A DNA stretch of 64,000 nt. Origin: Sympetrum striolatum. Its lineage: Eukaryota > Arthropoda > Insecta > Odonata > Libellulidae. Positions within the stretch are counted from its first letter, which is position 1. The number at the start of each line of letters is the position of its first letter. The stretch is from contig OX388347.1 in assembly GCA_947579665.1 (NCBI GenBank), positions 20,948,562 to 21,012,561 of the forward strand, given 5' to 3'. The position numbers and the translations under genes were made by a program. Positions 24,243 to 36,228 of the stretch are shown here, piece by piece. A model generated the notes under the pieces. That model did no database searches. It saw nothing but the letters and a program-made list of their open reading frames with translations, and was not told the origin of the DNA.

Positions 24243-27200
24243 TCTTATTGATACGAAATAGACTTTCTATTTTTTAATGGAATTCCCCTCCTTACAACAC
24301 ATTTAGTTAACGACCTTAAGGATTTACGTCCAACGCTCAAGCAGAAGGAACTCGCGCCTCTCTGTGTTCACCATATTTTTTTGGGAGTTAAATTTTTTAT
24401 GGTTCTCATACGATTCGAGTCGTAAGAACCGCATTATCGCAACCGAGGCGTAAGACTGGTATCCGACAGTTAGGACAGAAGAATTTGTACAAACATTGCT
24501 ACCGCCTTTAATTTCCGATCAGTTCGTGCAAATATCTGTTTTGATCGTAATTGATCGTTGCGAAAGACGTGACCGGATTGGCTGCTTCTTCGCCATTCCA
24601 AAAACCGCAGTTATTTTCCCCGTAAACGGCAGAAAATCGCTTCGACCGCATTTTCCGTTTGAAGGAATCGCACCCACGGAATTTTCAACCGACGGCTACC
24701 GTAATTTACCGACAATTCATCAAGGCGATTAACCTGCCCTCTGGCGTTTAATAGGCGTCGGTGGCAACTCGACGGCCTCTATCTTCCTCGGCGTTACTTA
24801 AGAGGCGCTGCCCGGGGCCGTTCGTGACGCAATCGATTCGGCGAAAATGACTTCATTCTTCGCGAGAATAGAAGTCCGAGCAAATGCCTCGGAATTCGTG
24901 CTTCGCTCCACCCAACCAGAGAAGATTTATTCTTCGAACATTATGCAAAGCGGCGCCTCTTTCGCCACGCCCCAAATGCAGCGCGACCTGTCGGAGTGAA
25001 AGGATGAGAATCGGATTATTTGGAACCTAAAAATAACTACGTGTGTTTGTAAATAGGACTTCGCCCATGCGAAGCAGAAGAAATAGAGTAGCCAATGATT
25101 CGTATAAAGATATCAGTTTTTTATTACTTCAAAATAAATATAATTAAGTAGATAGATTCAATATCTTTGTCAGGATAGATGAACATATATGTTTAGAGGC
25201 AACAATACCAGTATAATGTTTGAATCTAGAGCTAAATTAATATTCCAATTTTCTCATAACTTTTCGTAGATAATACTCCTTCATGCTGCAACTTCCGCAG
25301 ACACGTATTTTGTTTTGTGGATTAGATTCGTTCATCAACTGTTAGTTAGTCACTGGATCATTCATACGTAAATAATATTTCGGCTGAAATCCTTAGGTCA
25401 AATCAAATACTCACGAGGTCCAACATTAATTAGAGTCTTAATATACATACTCATCTGAAGGGCTGATTCAGGAATTTTTTGGAATTTATTTTATGAAATA
25501 AAAATTCCAAATCTTTTCCTCAATGAATTATGATAGAGAATAGATTAAACTCATAAGGAATCGCCTCAATTTTTAAGATATAATTTATGGACCGTGTTTA
25601 CTTGAAAAAACTGATTTGAGGATGCTAGAAAAATGTATTCAAACCAGTTCAATCAAAATACATATAAAAACGCAATATCTTGTTTATATGTCATAAATAT
25701 TTATCCATTTCATTACTCCTAACCGTCCTTTCTATCGTGGCATCATATCTGTTAAATTTGATTAAGTAAAATGAATCATGAAACGTTCGTCACTTCAAAT
25801 GGCCCAGTAATAAAAGATAAAAAGAATCGCCATGTTAGAAGATTAGCTTTCTGATATACTGAGGAGCTTCAATAGCTCGAAATTCACTAAAAATCATTGC
25901 TACACCATAATTAGTATCTATATTTTTAATTTTAGCGAAAATTCTACGAAAATGAATGCTACCAAAGGTCTATCAGGTATTATAAAATTTAATTAAAAGC
26001 GAGTAATGGTTCACGTAACACCCATAGGTTACTTTGTGCCTGCAACTTATGCAGCCACAACCACACCTTTTGTCATTCTCGATTCTCGCTTTCTCAATTC
26101 CTCCACCAGATGTCCTTAAGATTAGCCGACCTTAACCTGTGACTTGTTGACGACTGGTATTTCACCTCTACTTTAAATCACTGCCGTACAAGTGAAATCC
26201 ATTCATTTCAAAAGCTCGTAACACAAACGTTGCCCTAATTCGAAGATATTTTAGCGAGAAAGGCGGCAATACGAGTTGTCCTTGCTGCACCTATCTGCAA
26301 GAAGTAAGGAAGATATGTTTGAAAGAATGTAGTTGATGAAATGTAATTTATGCTTATAAAGTTAGCTTTTTTACCCTCAGAAATCTGTGTATCCACGTAG
26401 ACAAGTCCTCTAACTACGGCCTTTGATTTAAGTGAATGTTATACTCTGGCTTCTTTTATGGTCATTTCTGTGATATTCTTATTTGCTTATTGCCAATCGT
26501 ATTCGTTGCTATTCAATTTTTTTATGTATTGAATCAAAAATGAGTCCGCTTATTCCTTTATTTAAGAATTATGTAAACAATTAAAAAAAAAATTCCAGTA
26601 GATCCGGCCAGGCCACTACTTTCCATGCTCTCAGCTTCTCAGATAGTTTGGACCACTGATTTAGAAAATAGTGCATGAAAGAAAAAGTGTAGTAAAGTTA
26701 TAGTAAATGAAGTAAGAAATCCGAGAAACCATAGCTGCCATGAGGAAGTATTTACAGTTAAATTTGTGTTTTATAAATAAGGAACCCTCTCTTTTATATG
26801 GAGAAAAATGGAAAGTTTGACCTGTGATGGTCTTTTGATTACTGTAGCGTCTTCTTCGACTTATTTTTAATTGATAGAAATCGCCTTCCGCAGAAATCGC
26901 TGTGCAAGTGTTGCGACGAAAGCTCGCAATCAATACATGGTGGAAAACATCTTATTGGTCATCGTATACCCTTTAGAAAAAGTTCGTCGGGAGTTCAGTT
27001 CGCTCAACCTAAAACAGAAATGGCTGAATTTACTTAATAAAGGCTGTACCAATGCCGTGAATTGTGACCATTAAATTTCGTGTTAATAAGCAGAGAATAA
27101 GAATTTTCCATATTCATTCATTTGTTGTAGACTTAAGTATTACGTCACGTTCGAGAGATTTGCCTGCATAAGAGAAGAAGCCATAGTCTTGCGTTCAAAT

Positions 27201-28529
27201 CAAATGAGTTTATGAAACGTGAATAAGTGAAATTGAACGGCAACAGAAAGAAGTCTTAGAATAGAAGCTCCTTTTTCTTCGGTATGATCTTTTTCCTTAG
27301 CGAGACTTCATCCACTTACATCCCCCAATTGTAGCCTATTGTATTGTAGCCTCTTTCGATCTTTCAATATTTTCCATCATAATTTACGAATAACACTTCA
27401 ATTTACTGGAAACCTTTCATTGCATTGAATTAATGGAAGGACGTTTGGCCAATTGTCTAACTTAATGCGGATCACATTATAATTTGGCTTTTATGATATA
27501 CCTCATTTTATTCCAAGATTCTATGATTTTAAGTGGTAAACGGCGAAAAATAATGAACGAATGTTACTGTAATTTACTGCTGAAGAATTTAATCTTTTCT
27601 GTAGTCCTTTTCCATCCTGTTCACACAGAAGATACTAGTTACAGATATTAGTATCGAAAGAAAGCAGAGTTTAAGACGAACGCTTTAGTATACTCTTGGA
27701 ATTCAAGAGTAATGAATGATTGATGTTTAAGTATAAAGTTTTTAATGATTAAGGTTTTGCATTCTATTTATTCTGTAAGTATATAAAAATTCTTTCTCTC
27801 TTTTTACAGGTGAGTGTATTCATTTAATCTTCCTACTTCGGTGATGTTCTTCTTTGAATCGATGGAACGGTAGGTGACAATTTTCTATGTTTGCCCTGTA
27901 AATCTGCAATTATCTGTCATTATTCGTTCTAAACCCAATGACACTGAATTGCGTAAAGAAATTCATCACATGCTCTCCCCGTTCTGGAAACTGCTTCTCC
28001 CAAAGGTATTATATAATATTAAACTCACTTGAAAGGACGAAAAAGATTATCAAGCCATTTATATACAGCTTAAGGTGTGATCTGCATTCCTGAATACCAT
28101 TTGTGATGATCTTGAAAAGCATGCTTTACGTAATTGTGTTTGCGAAAGATTATCTTTGAAATGAAATGACGAGATACAATACTCAAACTCACTTCTATTG
28201 CGGACCAATAATTACAGAACTTTCAAACTTTCGTTGCGAATTGTACCATTTTAAATGAATTTTCGTTGTAAAATGTTTGTATCATTTCACCAGTTCCTTA
28301 TATAACTCCTGCAATTTAAACAAATGATTCAAATTTGCGTATACAATATACATTAATGGTTCAATTTCGAGAGACACAAGCCGATCGACTGATCTCTGGG
28401 AAAGTAACCCGGTACCAAATAAAGTACCACCTATATTTGGTATTTTTGCTAAGGTATATTAAAATAAGAAAAACATATAAATGATTGATTAAAAGATTCA
28501 CTTTTACAATTTCCACCGTTTATTAAAAA
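24243..28529. other. gene-free stretch with a GC-richer block
   Basis: Positions 24300-25020 are relatively GC- and CpG-rich (for example AGGCGCTGCCCGGGGCCG near 24804-24821) with a 78-codon plus-strand frame of no known family. This could be a regulatory or otherwise constrained block, but nothing in the sequence decides it. Positions 25030-28500 are AT-rich, with no gene or repeat partner seen. Confidence 0.5.
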
Positions 28530-28566
28530 CACGACCGGTTTCGGCTGGAACAGCCATCTTCAGGTG
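28530..28566 (-). ncRNA. hammerhead ribozyme-like motif, best-formed copy
   Basis: Reading the minus strand: CTGAAGA (28563-28557), extra U (28556), stem II GGCTG/CAGCC with loop TTC (28555-28543), GAA (28542-28540), stem III ACCGGT (28539-28534), cleavage-site C (28533), then GTG (28532-28530). Stem I pairs CAC (28566-28564) with that GTG. Every invariant core position of the family is present. The very short stem III is typical of minimal type I hammerheads in Penelope-like elements, which are thought to act as dimers. Activity is inferred, not shown. Confidence 0.75.
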
Positions 28567-28603
28567 AGGAATTATTTTTTCTCAAGGTATATATAAGGTA
28601 GAA

Positions 28604-28619
28604 GGGAGGGTTGGGTGGG
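28604..28619 (+). other. canonical G-quadruplex motif
   Basis: GGGAGGGTTGGGTGGG has four G3 tracts with loops of 1, 2 and 1 bases, a very stable class of intramolecular quadruplex. It is the densest part of a G-rich tract (28600-28740), 38 bases from the hammerhead motif and in the same element. Confidence 0.8.
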
Positions 28620-28770
28620 TGAGGTGAGGAATATGGGGAGGGAAGTGGGTGAAATGAGGGGAAAAGGAGGAGTGGGTGGAGGAGGCAAGTAAGGGTTAAC
28701 GGGTACTGTCCGGGGCAGGGGAACTATCCGGGGGGTAAAGGTTATGGATTTCCACAAAGTGAAGCCTTCA

Positions 28771-30249
28771 ACCATAGATTTTATAAGAAAAACATGTTAG
28801 ATTTCTCTCAGAGAACCCAAATTGTATGGTACATAAAGTGTGGTATAGGTGTTTGGTAATAAATCGACGGAGGAACGCAAATTAATTAGATCTCAATCCG
28901 AGGGGTAATTAAGGTATCATATGTAACTGAAAGAAAGAAAGGAAAGAGAAGAAAGGTTAGGAAATGACTCTTGTGTTAATTATTGACATTTAAAAGAGTA
29001 AAGATGTTATAATCATATCAAAAGATGATGAAATAATTGAGAAGCAGATCTCAATAGCAGATGTATATTTGCATTTGTATGCTTATATCCGCCCACCGGT
29101 ATTTTGCAAAGGCTATAACGTGTCATCACGTATATTTTCAAGACAGAACATCAACGGTGATTATGATTTATAAGCATGATAATATTTTCTCCTAAAAGAG
29201 AAAGAGAATGTTGAGAATTATCAGTGTATTTGATATATTTAAAATAATACCATACAAAATATTCAACTTATTACTGAATCCATATCGATGAGTTTTGAAT
29301 AAGGAAATATTAGATACTTTTCGAGAAATTGGAATCACTAGTAACAACTAGCGCCATTAGGAAGGGAGGTATGTGTATTCCTAGGTTTGACTGCAATTTT
29401 AAAGCAAGCAGTCCCAAGAGCAAGAATATGAATGAAAACTCGCAGGTTGAATTAGTGCCTCTCGGCAATTATTGCTCGGCACACTTTCTTTCTTGCTCCT
29501 GAGTATGTTTAGTGAAACAGCCATTCCCTCCAAACTGCAAACATCCTCTGCCCCCGCAATGTCCTATCTTCCGTTGTTCAAACCCTTTTACCCTCATCTT
29601 CTCGCTTCCGTTCGTCTAATTCCCCGCTACGTCACGTCGAAAGTGACGTTGTGCGCGAGGACGCGTGATTTGAAATTGTTTCATCGCGTAAGCATATATT
29701 TTTAATCTCCAGCGAGTCACCGTTTCGTCATGGATTCGATGACGCGGCAAAGTGAGGGAAAAAATATGCGAAGCGAAAGGGGCTGAATCGAATCTTCCAG
29801 ATGCTACTTGGAATAAGCGAAAAAATGTATGACATCATCGTATACGTGAAGAGGGAATGAGATAAATTATGCTGGAACTCATAATCGTTTAGTGAACTTT
29901 GTACATCCGTTCTAAGAGGGTGGTTTCTGCCTACAAGGAAATTAGTTTTACGGAATAGAAGTAGCGTAATTAATCGTATGCTGAGGGATTTCCTTAAGCT
30001 ATCTTTTGGTTATTTAATGCGAAGGTATCTGTTTATATTTACTTAATCTTACGAATAAATTTTGTATTGGGATGTAATGTTAAAAAAATTAACATTTGAA
30101 TTTTCCTTCGTCATTTTTTAATAAAATGATGACGAGCTTCAACTTGATTGTATTGATTTTTGACGAGCTAATAAAATTAATAAATTTACACTTTGGATTT
30201 ATTTTGACTACTTTCTTTGGATTGCTAGTATATTTTTAGTCTTCCAATG
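28771..30249. other. non-coding stretch, no gene seen
   Basis: AT-rich with a GC-richer patch at 29470-29760 (77-codon frame, no family). ACGTCAC (29629-29635) and GTGACGT (29643-29649) form a 7-bp inverted repeat around a 7-base loop there, of unknown meaning. Confidence 0.5.
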
Positions 30250-30330
30250 TACACTACTGGCCAAAATTAAAGCAGCACCTCCCTAGCGATCCTTACGGCT
30301 GGTGCTGCGTTAATTTTGGCCAGGACTGTA
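30250..30330. mobile_element. 81-bp mariner/Tc1-type MITE
   Basis: 30-bp terminal inverted repeats at 30250-30279 and 30301-30330 match at about 27 of 30 positions. Both begin TACA and share TGGCCAAAATTAA and GCAGCACC. Only 21 bp separate them. TA at each outer end fits the TA target duplication of Tc1/mariner elements. The element is too short to encode anything and must have been mobilised in trans. Confidence 0.85.
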
Positions 30331-32510
30331 CTTTATCTGAGAGGGATTTGACTTGTTTTTTAGGACACCTGTGACATGGAATTACTTAAGGATAGCGAGG
30401 CTTCCTCCTCTTCACGGAGTTCGATTCTCGACGTATTTCTCTATATTCTCATACAATATAAAAACCTAATCATTTCTAAATAATCTAATTATTAAAATGA
30501 AGGCAGAGCAGAGGCAGGAAGGCAGAGATGACGGCGATCAAAAATGTATTGTTGGATCACGATCCTTCGCATAAAAATAATCTTATACGGAAGGGGAGAA
30601 AATCGAATTTTCAATAAATTGTTGTCCGGATATATTAAATTACTTTAAAGAAATTTTTTTAAACCACAGATGTCGCGAGTGTTTTTTGTAGTTGAATGTC
30701 TTTTGCAAAGGCGCGAATTGAGGCGTTTTAGTAGGTGTGGTTATACAATGGCCTTCTCTCTTTCTTTCTGCTGCTGTCTTGGCATTTCACTCTTCGCTTA
30801 GTGTTCTTTTTCTATAGATGAGAACCACGGTGGTCCAAAAAAATCATTAACACGATCGTCATTCGAGATAAGCTTAATTCTCACGAATCTCCTCTCCCGA
30901 ATTTCTTATATAGTCTCTATTTCAGGAGGAAGCGAAACGTGACAGGCTTATTTATCATAGAAATTTTATTTCCATTTCTAAAATTAAGATGTTTAGCTTG
31001 TTTCAGTTAGTATAAGCGGAATTTGTTCCAGAAGTGTGTCATCCTTTCTCGGATTTGATTATGATTGAACATACAAATTATAATACTTTATTTTAAATAG
31101 CGTTTTAATTGTTCCTAAATTTCACTATTATTTTAGAAATAGCTATGTTTACGTTACGTGACTATTTTTTGAGCTCTCTAGATAAAAGTGTTATCCGTTT
31201 AATTATTGTAAACTTACGATGTTATCTAATATAAGAGACAGTACAGACTCCCATATGTGGAAGTCAAACAGGAGACATTCTTAAGCAAGGATTTCGGTTT
31301 ACACGGAATGTTTTAACTCCAAATGTTTACGTCCCTTAAAATCTTCTTTCATTACGTGTAAACGGATTTCAGTTTCAGTAGCATCTTTGAATGAAGTATG
31401 TAACATCACATAGTGCGTAACAATTTGAATTATCATTTGGGTGTGCATTCTATTTACCATTCCTGATAAAAATTAAAACTTCTGGGATTTAAACATTTTT
31501 CTATGTAAAATACATGTTTAAAATGTTACGTAATTATTATCGCAACTTATCTTGTTCAGGCGTCTGGGAGACGTCCACTAGTTTATGACGGATTGCTACG
31601 AGTACTAAGAATTCCACTTAAAATGATTAAGATTAAAATTCAATCCGATACTCGGAATTATCTTTGGAATGAATATCTTCAGCGCTAAATTCAGCTTACA
31701 TGGCAGTAAAGGTGTGTCTCCTTTTAATTATCAGATAACAAAACCAAGCGACAGCTTTAATTCTTTGGCACACGCAGCTGTTGACTCATTTAGAACTTCT
31801 GTTGAAGGAGCAGAATATAAGATATGACAGAGACATAGCCAATCTGAATCTCCATTCCATTAGACGACCTCTAAGAATCGGTTGTGTCCATTATTTTTAC
31901 GATTCCCTTTCTCCTGTGATGCCACCACTCAGCAAGGCCACCCTCAGGTTATCGCGTCATCTCCCGAGGGAAAGCCGTCACTCCTATTATTAGTCTGCGG
32001 CCCGCCGACGTCACTCCTTGGATGCAATGCGGCGCTGGTGCAGACAGACAAACAAGCGACTGCCTTTCCGCCGCTGTATGAATAGAGATGTCTATGATTT
32101 TCATCACTATAGCGAGACCTCGAGACATCGTCCTCTCTCGGAGATGTTGGTTTTGATTTATATCCTTCATCTCGTTGATTCCTTTCGGAATGTTTAGGTG
32201 TCTTACTTATATTGCTGTCAAACTCACAGTTAAATTTCCCTCAGCTATAGTTTCAAAGCGAAGAAAAACTCGAAAGAAAATCGTTGTGGACATGTGCTCT
32301 TTGAAGACATTAAGACGATGAGTTAAATTTATTCTTGATTTATAATTTTCGCATGAATATTTGCTCAAGTGAAAGGTTTACGAAGCTCAAGGAGGTAAAC
32401 AATTTAAGATGCGGAACTCGGGTTGATTTATAAAATAACGTGAGACATGAACAGAGTAAGCTGATATCCACATTTAGAGAGTTGGGAGCGGACATGCTGT
32501 GTAGGAGAGA
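30331..32510. other. gene-free stretch
   Basis: No gene recognised. Positions 31780-32170 carry overlapping 67-73 codon frames on both strands without family resemblance and are somewhat less AT-rich. The remainder is AT-rich and unique-looking. Confidence 0.5.
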
Positions 32511-32531
32511 GGGAGTGGGAGGATGGGAGGG
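32511..32531 (+). other. G-quadruplex motif
   Basis: Four G3 tracts at 32511, 32517, 32525 and 32529, with loops of 3, 5 and 1 bases, within a purine-only tract. It fits the standard quadruplex pattern. It is about 330 bases from the palindrome that starts at 32861. Confidence 0.6.
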
Positions 32532-32860
32532 AGAAATCTGCGGAGGAAATCGTGATAAATAGTGTGTGATTTGGACAGGAAGAGTCTCACCGGAATTGTG
32601 AGAAAAATTTGTAAAGACATGTAAGCAGATTCTCAGTTGCCATAAAGTCTTCCGGCATTATATCACAGTAATAACAAAAAGAACCTGTAATTTTACAAAG
32701 CTATTTTTTAATTATTATGGCTTTCCACAAAGTTGCGCTTTCTCATATAGATTATATCAAAGCCCTGTATAGTGAAAATGAAGTCAAAAGATAGATAATT
32801 GACATCCCCTAAGATAATTACATGTTCGATCATCTTTTCTCATTGAATAAACATATCCAT

Positions 32861-33076
32861 TCATGATGAAAAATAACAATTTGTACTTTTTCCACAGTAT
32901 TTATTAAAAACAATAAATGGAAACAAAACACGACTAGTTTCATAGATTGATCTCCATCATCAAGTCCACACGACTAGTTTCAGAGATCAATCTCTGAAAC
33001 TAGTCGTGTTTTGTTTCCATTTATTGTTTTTAATAAATACTGTGGAAAAAGTACAAATTGTTATTTTTCATCATGA
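32861..33076. mobile_element. 216-bp near-perfect palindrome with hammerhead core
   Basis: Arms of 94 nt at 32861-32954 and 32983-33076 are inverted copies with a single mismatch by eye (at 32943/32994). The arms run from TCATGATGAAAAATAACAAT inward through TTATTAAAAACAATAAATGG to CACGACTAGTTTCA. The 28-nt centre holds CATCATCAAGTCC, which is the hammerhead 5' box on the minus strand, plus a third short copy of CACACGACTAGTTTCA. Such similar arms imply recent origin or ongoing gene conversion. It shares its architecture with the elements at 1.1 and 55.2 kb, though most of the arm sequence differs. Confidence 0.85.
32928..32964 (-). ncRNA. hammerhead ribozyme-like motif, altered core
   Basis: Minus strand: C then TTGATGA (32963-32957), extra U (32956), an imperfect stem II around GAGATCAATCT (32955-32942), GAA (32941-32939), stem III ACTAGT (32938-32933), cleavage-site C (32932), then GTG. 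The first box is CUUGAUGA where CUGAUGA is expected, and the stem II base is mispaired, so this copy is probably inactive. The opposite arm carries an intact stem II sequence (AGAGATCAATCTCT) but lacks its own 5' box. Confidence 0.5.
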
Positions 33077-35832
33077 CGTATTTCCACAAGACATCGCCAG
33101 AGACTGTGCATTTTATATCCATTCATTTTATGTTTTTACTGTTGCATCTCACCCCTGTATACCAGTGAAATAGTATCCTTCAAGTAACAATCGTAATTTT
33201 TAATACATCGAATTTTAGGAGAATTCCAATCTTTCGTAGTTATACGAAATCCGAATGTGTGGATAATTTCCTTGTAACGCAATTGGACTCAGTTATAGCT
33301 GGAAATATTAAACGTTATCCGAAGATTTTATGAAGTAGCCTTTTTATCTCATGTTTATACTTTCGTAATTTTTTCTTATTTAGGACAATCTCGGACTGAT
33401 GGCTTCACGAAGATTACGTCCTGTTGTGTATATTCGAGACGTCTATTAGATAACAGTTCCAGATTTACTCTTATATCTGCTCTATACCCATGGCTTATCG
33501 GTTTTACTATATTTTTACAACATTGCATGCTAGACGTGATACTAAATATTGCAAATGACAGAAGTATCAAAAAAGATTGGATTCGGACTGTATTTTAATT
33601 AATTAGATAATTTAAAATCAATTGTAGACTAAACAGAGACCACCGGAGAACAAACCCTAAATTTTTGTTCATGACTTTGAACAGCGTAAAACGTTTATCA
33701 AACGCACTACAGTTTTTGGTTAGATCTTCCTTGTTTGGCCATTGTTTAACACCATTGTTACAATTAGAATGTATACATGTGGTTCTTAGCTGATCTATGT
33801 TAAAATTCTCATTGCATTTGCTCAATTCTCGCTCATATTCAAATCAACTGTTTTAGCGACATCATCATCCAAGATTCGAGGTTCAAAGTGTTCAGCATTC
33901 TTTAGCGGTCAAAATTTTTGACAGAATATTCCTCACGCTTGATTATGAAATTTTAAAACGACACGGGTTAGCGTATTCGATGATTTTGAATATGATACGT
34001 AAAAGTTAAAAGAAAGTTATTGACTACCTTAAAGCGTTGAAGGACATTTAAGTTTGTAGGCAAATTTTATTAAGAACCTAAATTTAAACACAATCGAAAC
34101 TTTGTGGATAATTGTTTCCAGTATAGTTTACTAAGAGCGTTGCGGTATCAATTGTCGAAATAAAATAAGTTTCTTCAGCTGCGTTAAAACTAGATTCCTC
34201 ATCACTTTCTTTTTAAGCCGAGCATTTTTTTTTCGTCGAATTACCCAAATGTATTCCATGTAAATAATTTTTGCATCGTATCTTGCAATCAACGTTGCCA
34301 ATTCGCCGGGCGCCGTTGCGAATCTTAGCTAACGAAAAGGATAAGTGACCCAAAGATGACCACAAAGATTAGTGTCGTTTCATTGATGGGAACAAGCACG
34401 CTATGGAAGGGCAGTCTACTATCGATCGAGATGACCTGAAAATGACAATCCTTTCTCGTAGGAGACGACTTGTCATGAACAGTAATATTGCCCTCTTGAG
34501 ATAGAGAAATTGAGCTAATTTTGTACTAGAGTTGTTAATTTTAGAGCACTCATAAAGAGGGATATGAATAATGTATTATTCTGAGAATAGATCAGGATCA
34601 GAGCAAACAAAATCATGGTCAGAACAGATCAGATAATCGATCGCATTGCAAGTCAGTTTCAGGATTCAGTGTTCCTCCGAAAGTTCATGACGAAAATGCT
34701 CAAAATATCTAATTATTATGATAGTTTGGAACTCTGTGGAAAATTATCTTGAAATAGCATGAAAGTCTGCCCTTCTTGCGTGCTAGTTTCCGTATATTTT
34801 CTGTATAAACTATAACTAGGTCAAGTTTTCGTGAACTAACGTGCTTTTATGTAGCAAAATTGGCGATCTGCGAGCTTGGCTTCTTCTAACCTTTGCTCTC
34901 CTTAATTTTAGACGGACTTTTTTGGGTCAAGTTTTCGAGGTTATCTTTGGGGTGGTACGAATAAAAATCCTTTAGCGTCCGCAAAGTTTTTCATTACTAA
35001 AAACACGCGAATAAAATGATGTGGTTCAAACAAATTAACCGCGGAGAATTTCCCACCTTTCGTTTCGAGTTACCAAGGTTTGTTATCCTTGTAACGTTTC
35101 TCTATTATGAAACTTTAATCGTTATCATCTCTTTCGCTGAATGATATTACAGAGAATAAGAAGACGGTAATAACTGGAGACCTATTTAGTCTACGCCGCA
35201 GTTAGTCTGTGAGCATTGTGTTTGCCAGGTCTTCCCCACTCGAATGCGTTTGAATCAATAGCGTTGTCCCCGCAACCGTCTGGGGGACAATATCTTCAGA
35301 CACCGAATAGCGATCTATGCAGATTGCAATCGATAAAAAAAACCTTCACGGAAGAAATTCTTTACTTATTCTAGCACATTTACAAGTTTTATCAAACGAG
35401 TTTTGTTTGCGAGCAAAATAAAAATCTTGGATACCTTGATAATTAAAATTATTATATTATACGTTAGAAAACGGTTAAATTCATTATGGTGAATTTGTGT
35501 TTATTTTGTTATATTCATTATTGTGAGCTCCGAGATTTGAATAACGCTTTCAGTAAAATTCCATTTTGTTATTCATTTAAATAATGCCGAGCTATCAGAG
35601 AAATTATTTATTTTATGTACTTTTCTTAAAATTTCTCTTTCCTGAGACATCGATGGCCAAAGAATCCAGTTTTCACCATAAAACTATTCTAATTAGCGTA
35701 ATTATTAATATTTAGTGTGATTAATTTCTCAGCTCAGGCTTTGGTTGTAAGTTGAAAAATATCTGATTTGTCTAATCTTTCATCTAACAAATCGAAAGAA
35801 ACAAAATATTAAATTTCAAACATCATGATTGT
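33077..35832. other. gene-free stretch
   Basis: No gene recognised. A hairpin TTGTCCCC (35264-35271) with GGGGACAA (35283-35290) is the only clear local structure. Several 64-76 codon minus-strand frames at 33376-33825 have no family resemblance. Confidence 0.5.
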
Positions 35833-35850
35833 TATAATGCAAAAGAATTT

Positions 35851-36084
35851 TCCCTGGTATGGGAATCATTAGAAGATAGAAGAAAAATTCAAAGAATAAA
35901 TTTATTAAATAAGTTCAGAGAAATTACGTTTTCAGATAATGTAACCGATATAATGCGACCCCCCTGTTATATGTTCCTTTCTGATACTGCCAGAAAGATT
36001 AGGGAAATAGATGCTAGAACGAATCGTTTCAAAAATTCATTTTTTCCGCGAAGTATACGCGAAAGCAACCGTTTAGGAAAATAG
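35851..36084 (+). pseudogene. LINE ORF2 C-terminal fragment (reverse transcriptase polyprotein end)
   Basis: The frame is open from the insertion edge through TAG at 36082-36084, with no internal stop and no start codon of its own. It begins SLVWESLEDRRKIQRINLL and ends with IREIDARTNRFKNSFFPRSI followed by RESNRLGK. The W.SLE.RRK and R.NRF.NSFFPR.IR motifs are the familiar C-terminal end of invertebrate LINE (CR1/L2/jockey-like) reverse transcriptase proteins, downstream of the catalytic domain. The endonuclease and polymerase domains are missing because of 5' truncation. The clade cannot be fixed from this tail. Confidence 0.85.
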
Positions 36085-36153
36085 AGTCAAGGTGCTTGCA
36101 CCCCCTGCCACACGCCGAAAGGCGGCTTGCAGGGTTCTTAAATAGACATAGAC
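35851..36153 (+). mobile_element. 5'-truncated non-LTR retrotransposon (LINE) tail with 7-bp TSD
   Basis: The 303-bp insertion is flanked by AGAATTT on both sides (35844-35850 and 36154-36160), as expected of target-primed reverse transcription. It contains the last 77 codons of an ORF2-type protein, then a short 3' UTR with a CGCCGAAAGGCGGC hairpin, and ends in a simple hexamer-like tail TAGACATAGAC. A related tail lies at 52.92-53.10 kb on the other strand. The intact frame suggests a fairly young insertion. Confidence 0.85.
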
Positions 36154-36228
36154 AGAATTTCACCAAAAACCATCAAAAACTATTAGTACTAACTATTATT
36201 AGTTTTTGATGGTTTTTGGTGAAATTCT
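36154..36228. repeat. perfect 28-bp hairpin
   Basis: AGAATTTCACCAAAAACCAT and the next 8 bases (36154-36181) are exactly complementary to 36201-36228, with a 19-nt AT-rich loop. Transcription would give a strong dsRNA stem. It is the inner part of the palindromic element described at 35833-36250. Confidence 0.9.

Larger units (their letters stand above)
28505..28770 (-). mobile_element. hammerhead-bearing (Penelope-type) terminal fragment with G-rich leader
   Basis: On the minus strand, from 28770 downward, a stretch ending in CCATAACC leads through a C-rich tract (the complement of the G-rich run at 28600-28740), then the hammerhead motif (28566-28530), then GTTTTTAATAAACGGTGG. The post-cleavage segment with TTTTAATAAA also occurs in the 33.0-kb palindrome, which ties these loci to one family. 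The terminal block here is single and not palindromic. No reverse transcriptase frame flanks it, so it is a fragment or a non-autonomous unit. Confidence 0.55.
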
